Positions 8,824 to 19,806 of a DNA stretch of 64,000 nt are shown one piece after another. The translations under genes and the position numbers were made by a program. The notes under the pieces were generated by a model. It searched no databases and was not told the origin of the DNA. It worked only from the letters and a program-made list of their open reading frames with translations. The first letter of the stretch is position 1, and each line of letters begins with the position of its first letter. The stretch covers positions 62,001-126,000 of the forward strand of contig NZ_JAJVHF010000006.1 in assembly GCF_022171985.1 (NCBI RefSeq), read 5' to 3'. The stretch is from Huaxiibacter chinensis (lineage in GTDB: Bacteria > Pseudomonadota > Gammaproteobacteria > Enterobacterales > Enterobacteriaceae).

Positions 8824-10854
8824 ATGCAACGCGCCGCTTTAGCCCTATTGCTTTTACCTACAATCGCCTCTGCCGAGTGGGCCTCAACGGGATTCTCTGC
8901 GTTTAATTCACAAGGCACGGGGATATTTACCAGCCATGCCGAGCTCGCGAAGGGTACCCGACCCCTCACGCTACATCTTGACCAGACGTGCTGGCAGCCC
9001 GCAGAAACCATAAAACTCAATGTGATGCTCTCTCTTAAACCCTGCGAAGGCACGCCGCCTCAATGGCGATTGTTCCGCGATGGGCGCTACCAGATGCGCG
9101 TTGATACGCGATCCGGTACGCCAACGTTGATGTTGACGGTAGAAAGCGAGGCCGAAACCTCCGTCGCCAGTGTGATTCGTCAGTGCCCAAAATGGGAGGG
9201 TAACCCCCTTACCCTGACGGTTTCAGACACCTTCCCGGAAGGGACCGTCGTCCGCGATTTTTACAGCAAACAAACCGCAACGGTGCAGCAGGGCAAAATT
9301 ACGCTACAGCCCGCCGCGAACAGTAACGGATTATTGTTGCTGGAGCGGGCAGAAACCGACAAGGCCGCGCCGTTTAGCTGGCAAAACGCCACGGTCTACT
9401 TTGTGCTGACCGACCGCTTTATGAATGGCGACCCCACCAATGACAATAGCTATGGTCGTCATAAAGACGGCATGCAGGAGATCGGCACCTTTCACGGCGG
9501 CGATTTAAAAGGGCTGGCGAGCAAGCTCGACTATTTACAGCAGCTCGGCGTCAATGCGCTGTGGATCAGCTCACCGCTGGAGCAGATCCACGGGTGGGTC
9601 GGCGGCGGGACGAAAGGCGATTTTCCGCATTATGCCTATCACGGCTACTACACCCAGGACTGGACGAAGCTCGACGCCAATATGGGCACCGAAGACGATT
9701 TACGTCATCTTGTCGACGAGGCGCACAAGCGAGGGATCCGCATTCTTTTTGACGTCGTCATGAACCATACCGGCTACGCTACGCTGGCGGATATGCAGGC
9801 GTTTCAGTTCGGGGCCTTATACCTGCAGGGCGATGAGCTGAAAAAAACGCTGGGCGAACGCTGGACCGACTGGACGCCGAAAGCCGGGCAAACCTGGCAC
9901 AGCTTTAATGATTATATTAATTTCAGCGACAAGGCGGGATGGGACAACTGGTGGGGCAAAAAATGGATCCGTACCGATATCGGCGATTACGACAATCCGG
10001 GCTTTGACGATCTGACGATGTCGCTGGCCTTTTTGCCGGACCTCAAAACAGAATCGACGACCCCGTCTGGTTTGCCAAACTTTTATCGTCATAAGCCCGA
10101 CACACAGGCTAAGGAAATCGCCGGTTACACGCCGCGCGATTATCTGACCCAGTGGTTAAGCCAGTGGGTGCGCGATTACGGCATTGATGGATTCCGCGTC
10201 GATACCGCTAAACACGTTGAGATGGCGGGATGGCAGCAGTTGAAAGCGCAAGCCACCGCCGCGCTACAGGCCTGGAAGCAAGCCAACCCGGATAAAAAGC
10301 TCGATGACGCCCCCTTCTGGATGACCGGTGAATCCTGGGGCCATGGCGTAATGCAAAGCGAATACTATCGTCATGGTTTCGACGCGATGATCAACTTTGA
10401 TTATCAGGAGCAGGCCGCAAAAGCGGTTGATTGCCTGGCAGACATGGATTTGACCTGGCAGCAGATGGCAGAAAAGCTGCAAAGCTTTAACGTCCTGAGC
10501 TATCTCTCATCGCACGATACGCGCCTGTTCCGCGAGGGCGGTCAGCGTGCAGCCGAACTGTTACTGCTTGCCCCTGGCTCGGTACAGATTTTCTACGGTG
10601 ATGAATCAGAACGTCCCTTTGGCCCGACGGGGTCCGATCCGCTACAGGGAACCCGTTCAGAGATGAACTGGCAGGACATTACCGGTTCGCAGGCGCAAAC
10701 GGTGGCCCACTGGCAAATTCTGGGGAAATTCCGTGCTCGTCATCCCGCCATTGGCGAAGGAAAACAGACGACCTTGTCTATGAAGCAGGGCTATGGCTTT
10801 GTGCGCCAGCATGAGGGCGATAAGGTGATGGTAGTCTGGGCCGGAAATCAGTAA
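8824..10854 (+). CDS. malS: Periplasmic alpha-amylase MalS
   Basis: Hydrolyses maltodextrins longer than maltoheptaose in the periplasm, feeding the maltose transporter. The N-terminus MQRAALALLLLPTIASAEWA is a signal peptide. The GH13 barrel starts near residue 190 (NATVYFVLTDRFMNGDP). Catalytic positions are Asp460 (GFRVDTAKHVE), Glu503 (MTGESWGHG) and the transition-state Asp565 (SSHDTRLF). It is 676 residues long, the same as E. coli MalS. GATGGAATG at the start gives an acceptable ribosome site. Upstream MalT-like boxes suggest maltose induction. A C-terminal strand domain ends in VMVVWAGNQ. Confidence 0.97.
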   Translation: MQRAALALLLLPTIASAEWASTGFSAFNSQGTGIFTSHAELAKGTRPLTLHLDQTCWQPAETIKLNVMLSLKPCEGTPPQWRLFRDGRYQMRVDTRSGTPTLMLTVESEAETSVASVIRQCPKWEGNPLTLTVSDTFPEGTVVRDFYSKQTATVQQGKITLQPAANSNGLLLLERAETDKAAPFSWQNATVYFVLTDRFMNGDPTNDNSYGRHKDGMQEIGTFHGGDLKGLASKLDYLQQLGVNALWISSPLEQIHGWVGGGTKGDFPHYAYHGYYTQDWTKLDANMGTEDDLRHLVDEAHKRGIRILFDVVMNHTGYATLADMQAFQFGALYLQGDELKKTLGERWTDWTPKAGQTWHSFNDYINFSDKAGWDNWWGKKWIRTDIGDYDNPGFDDLTMSLAFLPDLKTESTTPSGLPNFYRHKPDTQAKEIAGYTPRDYLTQWLSQWVRDYGIDGFRVDTAKHVEMAGWQQLKAQATAALQAWKQANPDKKLDDAPFWMTGESWGHGVMQSEYYRHGFDAMINFDYQEQAAKAVDCLADMDLTWQQMAEKLQSFNVLSYLSSHDTRLFREGGQRAAELLLLAPGSVQIFYGDESERPFGPTGSDPLQGTRSEMNWQDITGSQAQTVAHWQILGKFRARHPAIGEGKQTTLSMKQGYGFVRQHEGDKVMVVWAGNQ

Positions 10855-10862
10855 CCGCTGTA

Positions 10863-10891
10863 GCTCTCCTCTTCCGATGGTAGAGGAGAGC
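10863..10891 (+). terminator. Hairpin after malS, possible terminator
   Basis: A perfect 10-bp inverted repeat, GCTCTCCTCT (10863-10872) and AGAGGAGAGC (10882-10891), with a 9-nt loop, starts nine bases after the malS stop. It has no T-run (CTGACGG follows), so termination may need Rho, or the hairpin may only protect the 3' end. Confidence 0.5.
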
Positions 10892-11028
10892 CTGACGGAA
10901 CGATCGACTGCTTAATCAGCAATCCATAACATTAAACAATAACCCGCCCCGCTTTTCCCCATTTGCACCCGCGCATCTGCCGCGTTATGGTGGCCCACTC
11001 TTAGAATAAGCACGATAGATCACCTGTT

Positions 11029-12285
11029 ATGACCTTTTCACTTTTCGGCGATAAATTCACCCGCCATTCAGGTATTACACGCCTGATGGAGGACCTTAAC
11101 GACGGGCTGCGCACACCGGGCGCAATCATGCTCGGCGGCGGTAACCCGGCGCAAATTCCGGAGATGAACGAATACTTCCAGACCCTGCTGGCAGAGATGC
11201 TGGAAAACGGCAGCCTCACCGAGGCGCTGTGCAACTATGATGGTCCGCAGGGGAAAACAGCGCTTCTCGCTTTGCTCGCCAACATGCTGCGCGAGGAGCT
11301 GGGATGGGATATCGAACCGCAGAATATTGCACTGACAAATGGCAGTCAGAGCGCATTTTTCTACTTATTTAATCTCTTCGCCGGACGTCGCGCCGACGGC
11401 ACCACCAAAAAAGTGCTTTTCCCTCTCGCGCCGGAATACATTGGCTACGCCGATTCCGGTCTGGAAGAAGACCTGTTTGTCTCTGCGCGCCCTAACATCG
11501 AGCTTCTGCCAGAGGGCCAGTTCAAGTATCACGTCGATTTTGAGCATCTGCATATTGGCGAAGAGACGGGCATGATCTGCGTGTCGCGCCCTACCAACCC
11601 CACGGGCAACGTGATCACCGATGACGAGCTGATCAAACTCGATGCGCTGGCGAACCAGAACGGTATCCCGCTGGTCATTGATAACGCCTATGGCGTCCCT
11701 TTCCCGGGCATTATTTTTAGCGAGGCGCGACCGCTGTGGAACCCAAACATCGTGCTGTGTATGAGCCTGTCGAAGCTCGGCCTGCCAGGCAGCCGCTGCG
11801 GGATCATTATCGCGAATGAAAAAATCATCACCGCCATCACCAACATGAACGGCATTATCAGCCTGGCGCCAGGGGGAATGGGCCCGGCAATGATGTGCGA
11901 AATGATCAGGCGTAACGATCTGCTGCGCCTGTCAAACGACGTGATTAAACCGTTCTATTATCAGCGTGTTCAGGAAACGATCGCGACGCTTCGCCGCTAT
12001 TTACCCGAAGAACGCTGCCTGATTCATAAACCGGAAGGAGCCATCTTCCTCTGGCTCTGGTTTAAAGACCTGCCGATCTCCACCGAGCTGCTTTACCAGC
12101 GCCTGAAAAAACGCGGCGTGCTGATGGTGCCGGGGGACTATTTCTTCCCGGGTCTCGATAAACCCTGGCCGCACACGCATCAGTGTATGCGCATGAACTA
12201 CGTGCCGGACCCGGAGAAAATCGAAGCAGGCGTGAAGATTCTGGCCGAAGAGGTCGAGCGCGCCTGGCATGAGGGCGATCTGTAA
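11029..12285 (+). CDS. avtA: Valine-pyruvate aminotransferase AvtA
   Basis: Cytoplasmic PLP enzyme that transfers amino groups between valine and pyruvate (transaminase C), making alanine and 2-ketoisovalerate. It belongs to fold type I class I/II aminotransferases. Visible motifs are LTNGSQSAFF, SRPTNPTGNVITDDEL, VIDNAYGVPFPG (cofactor Asp) and SLSKLGLPGSRCG, where Lys249 forms the Schiff base. The 418 residues compare with 417 in E. coli. In E. coli it is repressed by leucine and alanine; no site is evident here. It converges with ysaA, whose stop lies four bases downstream. Confidence 0.97.
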   Translation: MTFSLFGDKFTRHSGITRLMEDLNDGLRTPGAIMLGGGNPAQIPEMNEYFQTLLAEMLENGSLTEALCNYDGPQGKTALLALLANMLREELGWDIEPQNIALTNGSQSAFFYLFNLFAGRRADGTTKKVLFPLAPEYIGYADSGLEEDLFVSARPNIELLPEGQFKYHVDFEHLHIGEETGMICVSRPTNPTGNVITDDELIKLDALANQNGIPLVIDNAYGVPFPGIIFSEARPLWNPNIVLCMSLSKLGLPGSRCGIIIANEKIITAITNMNGIISLAPGGMGPAMMCEMIRRNDLLRLSNDVIKPFYYQRVQETIATLRRYLPEERCLIHKPEGAIFLWLWFKDLPISTELLYQRLKKRGVLMVPGDYFFPGLDKPWPHTHQCMRMNYVPDPEKIEAGVKILAEEVERAWHEGDL

Positions 12286-12289
12286 CGGT

Positions 12290-12754
12290 TTACGCCAAAT
12301 GACGCAGACGTTCAGCGCGTAATCTGGCGGGATCGACCAGGCGTAATGCGCGGGTTGGACAGGCCGCCACACAGGCCGGTCCCTCCTCGCGATGCGAACA
12401 CAGATCGCATTTTAGCGCCTGCACCTTCTCCCCGGACCATTCGACCTGCATGGCGCCGAACGGGCACGCCATCATGCAGCTTTTGCAGCCAATACAGCGC
12501 GCCTGGTCCACGCACCAGGCCCCTGAGCGAAGACCTATGGCATGGGTTGGGCACGCACTGGCACAGGGCGCATCTTCACACTGATGGCAGGCCACTGCCG
12601 TCGTAAACGCCCCGCCCTTCACGACCCGAATCCGCGCGGCAAACTGAGAAACCGTGGCGCAATCCTGCTTGTCCTGATGAGCAACGACGCAGGCCACTTC
12701 GCAGGTGCGACAGCCTATGCATTTCGTTGGATCTGCCATGATAAAGTGATTCAT
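12290..12754 (-). CDS. ysaA: YsaA-type 4Fe-4S ferredoxin
   Basis: Small electron-transfer protein of the HydN/DmsB-like ferredoxin family, probably cytoplasmic. Its 154 residues hold four cysteine groups: CIGCRTCEVAC, CHQCEDAPCASAC, CIGCKSCMMAC and CDLCSHREEGPACVAAC, enough for up to four [4Fe-4S] clusters. The partner enzyme is unknown. It sits between avtA and yiaJ as in E. coli. Its start at 12754 touches the yiaJ stop at 12755, so it is probably co-transcribed with yiaJ. The gene name rests on position and similarity. Confidence 0.88.
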   Translation of the reverse strand: MNHFIMADPTKCIGCRTCEVACVVAHQDKQDCATVSQFAARIRVVKGGAFTTAVACHQCEDAPCASACPTHAIGLRSGAWCVDQARCIGCKSCMMACPFGAMQVEWSGEKVQALKCDLCSHREEGPACVAACPTRALRLVDPARLRAERLRHLA

Positions 12755-13591
12755 TCACGACTCCGATCGGACAGTAAATCCCAGTTCGCGCGAAATGGCG
12801 TCCGCCGTCTCACGCAGAGGTTTCAGCAAATTCTTTTCACCCACCTGCTTCATACGCGATGTCGATAAGGAAATTGAGATGGCGTACGGCACGCGGCCAT
12901 GAATATCAAACACCGGCACCGCAATACAGGAGACGCCCAGCTCGTTTTCTTCTTTGTCCATCGCCATGCTGCGCTGACGAATTTCTGCCAGCTCATCGTA
13001 CATCGCATGCAGGTCGGTGATGGTATTACGGGTGAGCGGTTGAATAATGTCCTGGTGGCTCTGCCAGTAACTTTCCACATAATCCTGATGGCCGAACGCC
13101 ATGTAAATCTTACCCATAGCAGAGCAATACAGCGGCATGTGTTGGCCGATGTAGGCTCGCGTGCGCAGCATGCCCGTCGTCGGCTCAAGCTTATAAATCA
13201 GAATCGCATGATCGTCTTCCCGGCTGGAAAAGTTCACGGTTTCGCCCGTCACCAGATTCAGCGTTTCAAGGTGCGGCGCCGCCACGTGGATAATATTCAG
13301 TGATGACAGAGCCTTCTGCCCAACCGCGATAAATTTTGTGGTCAGCCGATAGCTGCCTGCCGCAGGCGCTGGCGTCACATAGCCACACGACTGCAACCCC
13401 TGTAACAGTCGATGCACGGTGCTTTTGTTTAACCCGGCAAGTTCAGATAAGTGTGCAAGCGGACAACCGTTTGGATAGTTACTCAAAATTTCAATCAGCA
13501 TCAGGCCGCGAAACAAGCTCTGGCTGCCTGCTGGCCTCTCTTTTTCTTGCGTCGTTTCGCTCTCTTTCATGCTCATCAAATTGCTCTCCAT
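12755..13591 (-). CDS. yiaJ: IclR-family repressor of the yia operon (YiaJ/PlaR)
   Basis: Represses the divergent yiaK operon in the absence of inducer. An N-terminal winged helix (LFRGLMLIEILSNYPNG, LAGLNKSTVHRLLQGLQ) is followed by the IclR effector domain (AIGQ-like start near residue 90, LGVSCIAVPVFD near 225). The family is about 280 residues; this copy is 278. Two starts are possible: 13591 with CAGGG upstream, or 13576 with GGAG upstream, differing by five residues. It is divergent from yiaK across 209 bp that contain palindromes likely to be its operators. Confidence 0.95.
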   Translation of the reverse strand: MESNLMSMKESETTQEKERPAGSQSLFRGLMLIEILSNYPNGCPLAHLSELAGLNKSTVHRLLQGLQSCGYVTPAPAAGSYRLTTKFIAVGQKALSSLNIIHVAAPHLETLNLVTGETVNFSSREDDHAILIYKLEPTTGMLRTRAYIGQHMPLYCSAMGKIYMAFGHQDYVESYWQSHQDIIQPLTRNTITDLHAMYDELAEIRQRSMAMDKEENELGVSCIAVPVFDIHGRVPYAISISLSTSRMKQVGEKNLLKPLRETADAISRELGFTVRSES

Positions 13592-13618
13592 TAATCGCGC
13601 CCTGATGGTAGCGCAAAG

Positions 13619-13737
13619 TGTGGTTCAGTTCACGATCTCAACAGAAAAATCACAATCCATTGATTTTAATCGATTTTGAAAATCATGAATGTCGTTGATC
13701 TGGCAAAAATTGATCGCTATATTTGAAATCAGATTTC
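13619..13737. promoter_or_regulatory. Candidate CRP and YiaJ sites between yiaJ and yiaK
   Basis: The gap contains a CRP-like site TGTGG-N6-TCACG (13619-13634) and two 13-bp palindromes, GATTTTGAAAATC (13672-13684) and GAAATCAGATTTC (13725-13737). Their centres are 53 bp apart, about five helical turns. IclR-type repressors bind palindromes of this size, so these are the best visible operator candidates. E. coli control of this operon by YiaJ and CRP is known; the exact bases here are my inference. Confidence 0.45.
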
Positions 13738-13800
13738 GCATAGTGAAATTTAGCGATAAAAAAGCACACACTTGCCCGCCAAAAATTCAGGAGACCAGGG

Positions 13801-15278
<1,478 letters not shown>

Positions 15279-15304
15279 AGCGATAAAATAAACAGGAAGG
15301 CGAA

Positions 15305-16225
15305 ATGACTCACACCGATTTTATTATTGGTGCGTACCCCTGCGCACCGTCGTTTCACCAGAGAGGGGAACAAGAAGAGGCCCATTTCTGGCGTGAACTT
15401 GCCGATACGCCATACGTGCGCGGCATTGAACAACCCATACTGGAAAATATTCACCCTTATGGGGATGACTGGCTGTTTCGCCACACTCCGGCAGAGTGGC
15501 GCATCGTCGCAACAGCCGTTATGGAAACGATGCGTCGGCGGGGCAGCAACGGCGGTTTTGGCCTGGCCTCAGCGGATGAAGCGCAGCGTCGTGAAAGCGT
15601 GGAATTTTATCGGCATCTCCTGCAAAAAGTCTCAACGATAAATACCCGTTTTCCCGGCAAAGTGATTGCGCTCGAAATGCAGGCAGCCCCACAAGCGGGC
15701 AACGCGTCAGTAGCCCAGGCCACGGACGCGTTTGCGCGCTCAATTAACGAGATTGCCGCCTGGGACTGGCCCTGCGATCTGATTCTTGAACACTGCGACG
15801 CGATGACGGGAAGCGCGCCGCGCAAGGGTTTCCTTCCCCTTGAGCAGGTTCTGGAAGTCGTGCGTGAAACGGATATCAGTCTCTGCATCAACTGGGCGCG
15901 GTCGGCAATTGAAGGTCGCAACACCACCCTGCCGGTTCAACACGTTAATGTGGCCGTAAAAGCCGGCAAACTGGGCGCGCTGATGTTCTCAGGCACGACC
16001 GCAACCGGGGAGTACGGCCAGTGGCAGGATCTTCACGCGCCCTTTTCTTCGTTCTGCCCTGAAAGTTTAATGACGACGGAACATGTCAGCGAACTGTTTA
16101 CTGCGGCCAGTGCCGCAACCTTGAAATTCTCCGGTATTAAGTTACTGGAAATAAATGCTAATGCTGACGTCAGCCATCGCATCGCTATTTTGCGCGACGG
16201 TATTAGCAACCTGAAAAAAGCATAA
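15305..16225 (+). CDS. yiaX1: DUF4862-family protein, YiaX1
   Basis: A 306-residue cytoplasmic protein that I assign to the DUF4862 family; no reaction is established to my knowledge. The layout suggests a TIM barrel of the xylose-isomerase type, with strands such as [34 protein letters not shown] and [14 protein letters not shown] rich in acidic and His residues. It lies at the position called yiaX1 in the Klebsiella yiaKLX1X2PQRS operon. AGGAAGGCGAA provides a good ribosome site before ATG 15305. A lactonase, epimerase or isomerase role in sugar-acid breakdown is plausible but only inferred. Confidence 0.8.
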   Translation: MTHTDFIIGAYPCAPSFHQRGEQEEAHFWRELADTPYVRGIEQPILENIHPYGDDWLFRHTPAEWRIVATAVMETMRRRGSNGGFGLASADEAQRRESVEFYRHLLQKVSTINTRFPGKVIALEMQAAPQAGNASVAQATDAFARSINEIAAWDWPCDLILEHCDAMTGSAPRKGFLPLEQVLEVVRETDISLCINWARSAIEGRNTTLPVQHVNVAVKAGKLGALMFSGTTATGEYGQWQDLHAPFSSFCPESLMTTEHVSELFTAASAATLKFSGIKLLEINANADVSHRIAILRDGISNLKKA

Positions 16226-16280
16226 AAATAATAAAACATAATTTCGTTACACCTCCAGATACATTAACGAGACAAAAATT

Positions 16281-17600
16281 ATGAATACTTCTTCTGATAC
16301 TCTACACGCGGATATTCCGCGCCAACGCTGGTTAAGAATAATTCCACCCATTCTTATCGCCTGCATAATTTCTTATATGGATCGCGTGAATATTGCGTTT
16401 GCGATGCCTGGCGGTATGGATGCGGAATTAGGGATCACCGCCACGATGGCCGGGCTGGCGGGGGGGATATTTTTTATTGGTTATCTGTTCCTGCAGGTTC
16501 CTGGCGGCAAGATAGCCGTTCACGGCAGCGGCAAAAAATTTATCGGCTGGTCGCTGGTCGCCTGGGCAGTTATCTCCGTACTCACAGGGCTTGTCACCAA
16601 TCAGTATCAACTGCTGGCATTGCGCTTTTTACTCGGGGTCGCGGAAGGGGGCATGTTGCCCGTGGTACTCACCATGATCAGCAACTGGTTCCCGGATGCC
16701 GAACGTGGACGCGCTAATGCCATTGTGATCATGTTCGTGCCGATTGCGGGGATCATCACCGCCCCCCTCTCCGGCTGGATTATTACGGCTCTCGACTGGC
16801 GCTGGCTGTTCATTATCGAGGGGCTACTGTCCATCGTGGTGCTGGTGTTGTGGGTAAATACCATCTATGACCGACCGCAGGAGGCCAAATGGATTTCAGA
16901 AGCAGAGAAAAACTATCTGGTTGAAACGCTGGCCGCGGAGCAGCGGGCGATTGCCGGTAAAGAGGTCATCAATGCTTCGCTGGGGTCGGTGCTCTCTGAC
17001 AAAACCATGTGGCAGCTGATCGCGTTGAATTTCTTTTATCAGACCGGAATTTATGGCTACACCCTCTGGCTGCCCACCATTCTGAAAGAGCTTACCCATT
17101 CCAGTATGGGTCAGGTAGGAATGCTGGCCGTGTTGCCTTATATCGGTGCCATTGCCGGCATGTTCTTGTTCTCCACGCTGTCCGATCGTACCGGCAAACG
17201 CAAGCTGTTCGTCTCCCTGCCGCTCATCGGCTTCGCCCTGTGTATGTTCCTCTCGGTGGCGCTGAAAGAAAACATCTGGCTGGCCTATGCCGCACTCGTG
17301 GGCTGTGGCTTCTTCCTGCAATCTGCAGCGGGGGTGTTCTGGACCATTCCGGCGCGTCTGTTCAGTGCCGAGATGGCCGGAGGTGCACGCGGCGTGATTA
17401 ACGCCCTGGGCAATCTCGGCGGTTTCTGCGGCCCTTATGCGGTCGGGGTATTGATCACCCTGTACAGCAAAGATGCCGGTGTTTACTGCCTGGCGGTATC
17501 ACTGGCGCTGGCGTCCATTTTAGCCCTGCTTCTGCCCGCCAGGTGCGATGCCGGATCGAACCGTCGTGCCACGGTGAATCCGCAAAAGCACGCGGCCTGA
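16281..17600 (+). CDS. yiaX2: MFS transporter YiaX2, sugar-acid uptake
   Basis: Inner-membrane carrier of the major facilitator superfamily, anion:cation symporter group, 439 residues with about 12 hydrophobic segments. The family signature MDRVNIAFAMPGGMDAELG lies in segment one, and NWFPDAERGRANAI follows segment four. In Klebsiella the equivalent yiaX2 has been linked to ascorbate or diketogulonate uptake. Here it takes the place of the K-12 TRAP transporter yiaMNO. It is 55 bp after yiaX1. A palindromic repeat lies between it and lyxK. Confidence 0.85.
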   Translation: MNTSSDTLHADIPRQRWLRIIPPILIACIISYMDRVNIAFAMPGGMDAELGITATMAGLAGGIFFIGYLFLQVPGGKIAVHGSGKKFIGWSLVAWAVISVLTGLVTNQYQLLALRFLLGVAEGGMLPVVLTMISNWFPDAERGRANAIVIMFVPIAGIITAPLSGWIITALDWRWLFIIEGLLSIVVLVLWVNTIYDRPQEAKWISEAEKNYLVETLAAEQRAIAGKEVINASLGSVLSDKTMWQLIALNFFYQTGIYGYTLWLPTILKELTHSSMGQVGMLAVLPYIGAIAGMFLFSTLSDRTGKRKLFVSLPLIGFALCMFLSVALKENIWLAYAALVGCGFFLQSAAGVFWTIPARLFSAEMAGGARGVINALGNLGGFCGPYAVGVLITLYSKDAGVYCLAVSLALASILALLLPARCDAGSNRRATVNPQKHAA

Positions 17601-17607
17601 TGACCTG

Positions 17608-17627
17608 CCCTCTCCCCCCGGAGAGGG
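17608..17627. repeat. GC-rich palindromic repeat, short copy
   Basis: CCCTCTCC-CCCC-GGAGAGGG, a perfect 8-bp stem between yiaX2 and lyxK. It is the shortest member of the CCCTCTCCC/GGGAGAGGG family also seen at 25769, 38597 and 50578. It lies inside a likely operon, so it may modulate downstream expression or mRNA decay. Confidence 0.6.
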
Positions 17628-17648
17628 AGTCGGACAAGAGAGTCAACA

Positions 17649-19154
17649 ATGACCGAAAAAGCATCCTTCTGGCTGGGTATCGATTGTGGTGGTACCTATC
17701 TCAAAGCCGGTTTATACACCCGCCAGGGAAAAGAAGTCTGTATTGAGCGTTGCTCCGTCGCCACGCTCAGCCCGCGTCCGGGCTACGCCGAACGGAATAT
17801 GAACTCACTCTGGGAGCATTGCTACATCACCGTTGCCAGACTGCTGAAACAGGCCGACGTTGTCGGCGAGCAGATCAAGGGCGTGGGTATCTCGGCTCAG
17901 GGCAAAGGGCTATTCCTTCTGGATAAAAATGACCAGCCGCTGGGCAATGCGATGCTCTCCTCAGACAGACGCGCACTGGCGATTGTGCAGCGCTGGCAGC
18001 AGGACCTGATCCACGAAAAACTGTATCCGCATACCCGCCAGACGCTGTGGACGGGACACCCGGCTTCGCTTCTGCGTTGGGTGAAAGAGAACGAACCGCA
18101 GCGGTATCAGCAGATTGGCTGCGTGATGATGGCGCATGACTACCTGCGCTGGTGTCTGACCGGAAAGAAAGGCTGCGAAGAGAGCAATATCTCCGAGTCT
18201 AACCTCTACAACATGCGCACCGGTCAATACGACCCACAGCTCACCCGTTGGCTGGGTATTAATGAAATTGACGGTGCTTTGCCACCCGTTGTTGGTTCAG
18301 CAGAAATTTGCGGGGAAATCACCGCTCAGGCAGCCGCATTGACCGGTCTCGCGGCGGGTACGCCCGTTGCAGGCGGTCTGTTTGATGTGGTTTCCACCGC
18401 ACTTTGCGCCGGACTGCAGGATGAACATACGCTCAATGCGGTGATGGGCACCTGGGCCGTCACCAGCGGCCTGGCCAACGGCCTGCGCGACCATGAACCC
18501 TACCCGTATGTCTATGGTCGCTATGTTCATCCGCAGCAATACATTGTGCACGAAGCCAGCCCCACCTCCTCGGGCAACCTCGAATGGCTGACGGCGCAAT
18601 GGGGAGATCTGTCGTTCGAGGAGATTAACGAGGCTGTCGCCAGCCTGCCAAAAGCCGAAAGCGAAGTGCTCTTTCTGCCGTTTCTCTACGGCAGCAACGC
18701 CGGTCTTGAAATGACCAGCGGCTTTTATGGCATGCAGGCGATACACACCCGCGCACATCTGCTTCAGGCGGTTTACGAAGGGGTGGTGTTCAGCCACATG
18801 ACCCATCTTAACCGGATGCTGGAACGCTTTACCCACGTGCGGACGCTCCGCGTGACGGGTGGCCCGACGCACTCTGACGTATGGATGCAGATGCTGGCGG
18901 ACGTCAGCGGACTGGCGATTGAGCTCCCCCAGGTTGAAGAGACGGGCTGCGCCGGTGCCGCGCTGGCTGCGCTCGTGGGCACGGGAATTTATCCCGACTT
19001 CCGCACCGCCCAGCGCCATCTTAACCACCCGATCCGCGTAATTGAACCCGACATGCAGGCACACCTCGCCTACCAGCGCAAATATCACCGTTATCAGTTA
19101 CTGATTGCCGCTTTACAGGGCTATCACGCCCACATTAAGGAGCACGACCTATGA
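17649..19154 (+). CDS. lyxK: L-xylulose/3-keto-L-gulonate kinase LyxK (YiaP)
   Basis: FGGY-family kinase that phosphorylates 3-keto-L-gulonate or L-xylulose, giving the substrate for SgbH. Motifs: phosphate-1 loop WLGIDCGGTYLKAG near residue 9, GVGISAQGKGLFLLD, catalytic region GGLFDVVSTALCAGL, and ADP-binding RVTGGPTHSDVWMQM. Length is 501 against 498 in E. coli. The stop overlaps the start of sgbH by four bases, so translation is coupled. Third catabolic enzyme of this operon. Confidence 0.95.
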   Translation: MTEKASFWLGIDCGGTYLKAGLYTRQGKEVCIERCSVATLSPRPGYAERNMNSLWEHCYITVARLLKQADVVGEQIKGVGISAQGKGLFLLDKNDQPLGNAMLSSDRRALAIVQRWQQDLIHEKLYPHTRQTLWTGHPASLLRWVKENEPQRYQQIGCVMMAHDYLRWCLTGKKGCEESNISESNLYNMRTGQYDPQLTRWLGINEIDGALPPVVGSAEICGEITAQAAALTGLAAGTPVAGGLFDVVSTALCAGLQDEHTLNAVMGTWAVTSGLANGLRDHEPYPYVYGRYVHPQQYIVHEASPTSSGNLEWLTAQWGDLSFEEINEAVASLPKAESEVLFLPFLYGSNAGLEMTSGFYGMQAIHTRAHLLQAVYEGVVFSHMTHLNRMLERFTHVRTLRVTGGPTHSDVWMQMLADVSGLAIELPQVEETGCAGAALAALVGTGIYPDFRTAQRHLNHPIRVIEPDMQAHLAYQRKYHRYQLLIAALQGYHAHIKEHDL

Positions 19155-19804
19155 GCCGACCATTACTCCAGCTGGCGCTCGACCATACCAGCCTGAAGGC
19201 CGCACAGCATGACGTTACCTTGCTACAGGATCACGTCGACATCGTCGAAGCCGGAACCATTCTGTGCCTGACTGAAGGGTTACCCGCCGTACGCGCCCTG
19301 CGCGAGCAGTGTCCGGATAAAATTATCGTCGCCGACTGGAAAGTTGCCGATGCCGGGGAAACGCTGGCCCAACAGGCATTTGATGCCGGTGCAAACTGGA
19401 TGACAATTATCTGCGCCGCACCGCTTGCAACGGTAGAAAAAGGACATGCGGTGGCAGTGGCGCGCGGCGGCGAAATCCAGATGGAACTGTTTGGCAACTG
19501 GACGCTGGACGATGCCCGGGCGTGGTATCGCCTGGGTGTAAGACAGGCGATCTATCACCGTGGACGTGACGCCCAGGCCAGCGGTCAGCAGTGGGGCGAG
19601 GCAGATCTCGCCAGAATGAAAGCGCTGTCTGATATTGGCCTGCAGCTCTCCATCACCGGCGGTATTACGCCAGCCGACCTGCCGTTGTTTCAGCAGATCA
19701 ACGTTAAAGCCTTTATCGCCGGCCGTGCCCTGGCAAATGCCGCACAACCTTCGCAGGTGGCGCGGGAATTTCATGCGCAAATCCACGCCCTCTGGGGAGA
19801 ATAA
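19151..19804 (+). CDS. sgbH: 3-keto-L-gulonate-6-phosphate decarboxylase SgbH (YiaQ)
   Basis: Decarboxylates 3-keto-L-gulonate 6-phosphate to L-xylulose 5-phosphate and CO2. It belongs to the orotidine decarboxylase suprafamily, and all key residues are seen: Asp11 (LALDH), Glu33 (VEAGT), and Asp62-x-Lys64-x-x-Asp67 (DWKVAD), with phosphate-binding [10 protein letters not shown] and FIAGRAL near the end. The 217-residue length matches the family. It overlaps lyxK by four bases and is two bases from sgbU, so it is part of a tightly packed lyxK-sgbH-sgbU-sgbE unit. Confidence 0.96.
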   Translation: MSRPLLQLALDHTSLKAAQHDVTLLQDHVDIVEAGTILCLTEGLPAVRALREQCPDKIIVADWKVADAGETLAQQAFDAGANWMTIICAAPLATVEKGHAVAVARGGEIQMELFGNWTLDDARAWYRLGVRQAIYHRGRDAQASGQQWGEADLARMKALSDIGLQLSITGGITPADLPLFQQINVKAFIAGRALANAAQPSQVAREFHAQIHALWGE

Positions 19805-19806
19805 CC

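Noticed and set aside
18297..19088. 263-codon minus-strand frame opposite lyxK
   Set aside because: Antisense to the FGGY kinase, with no domain and no start signal.
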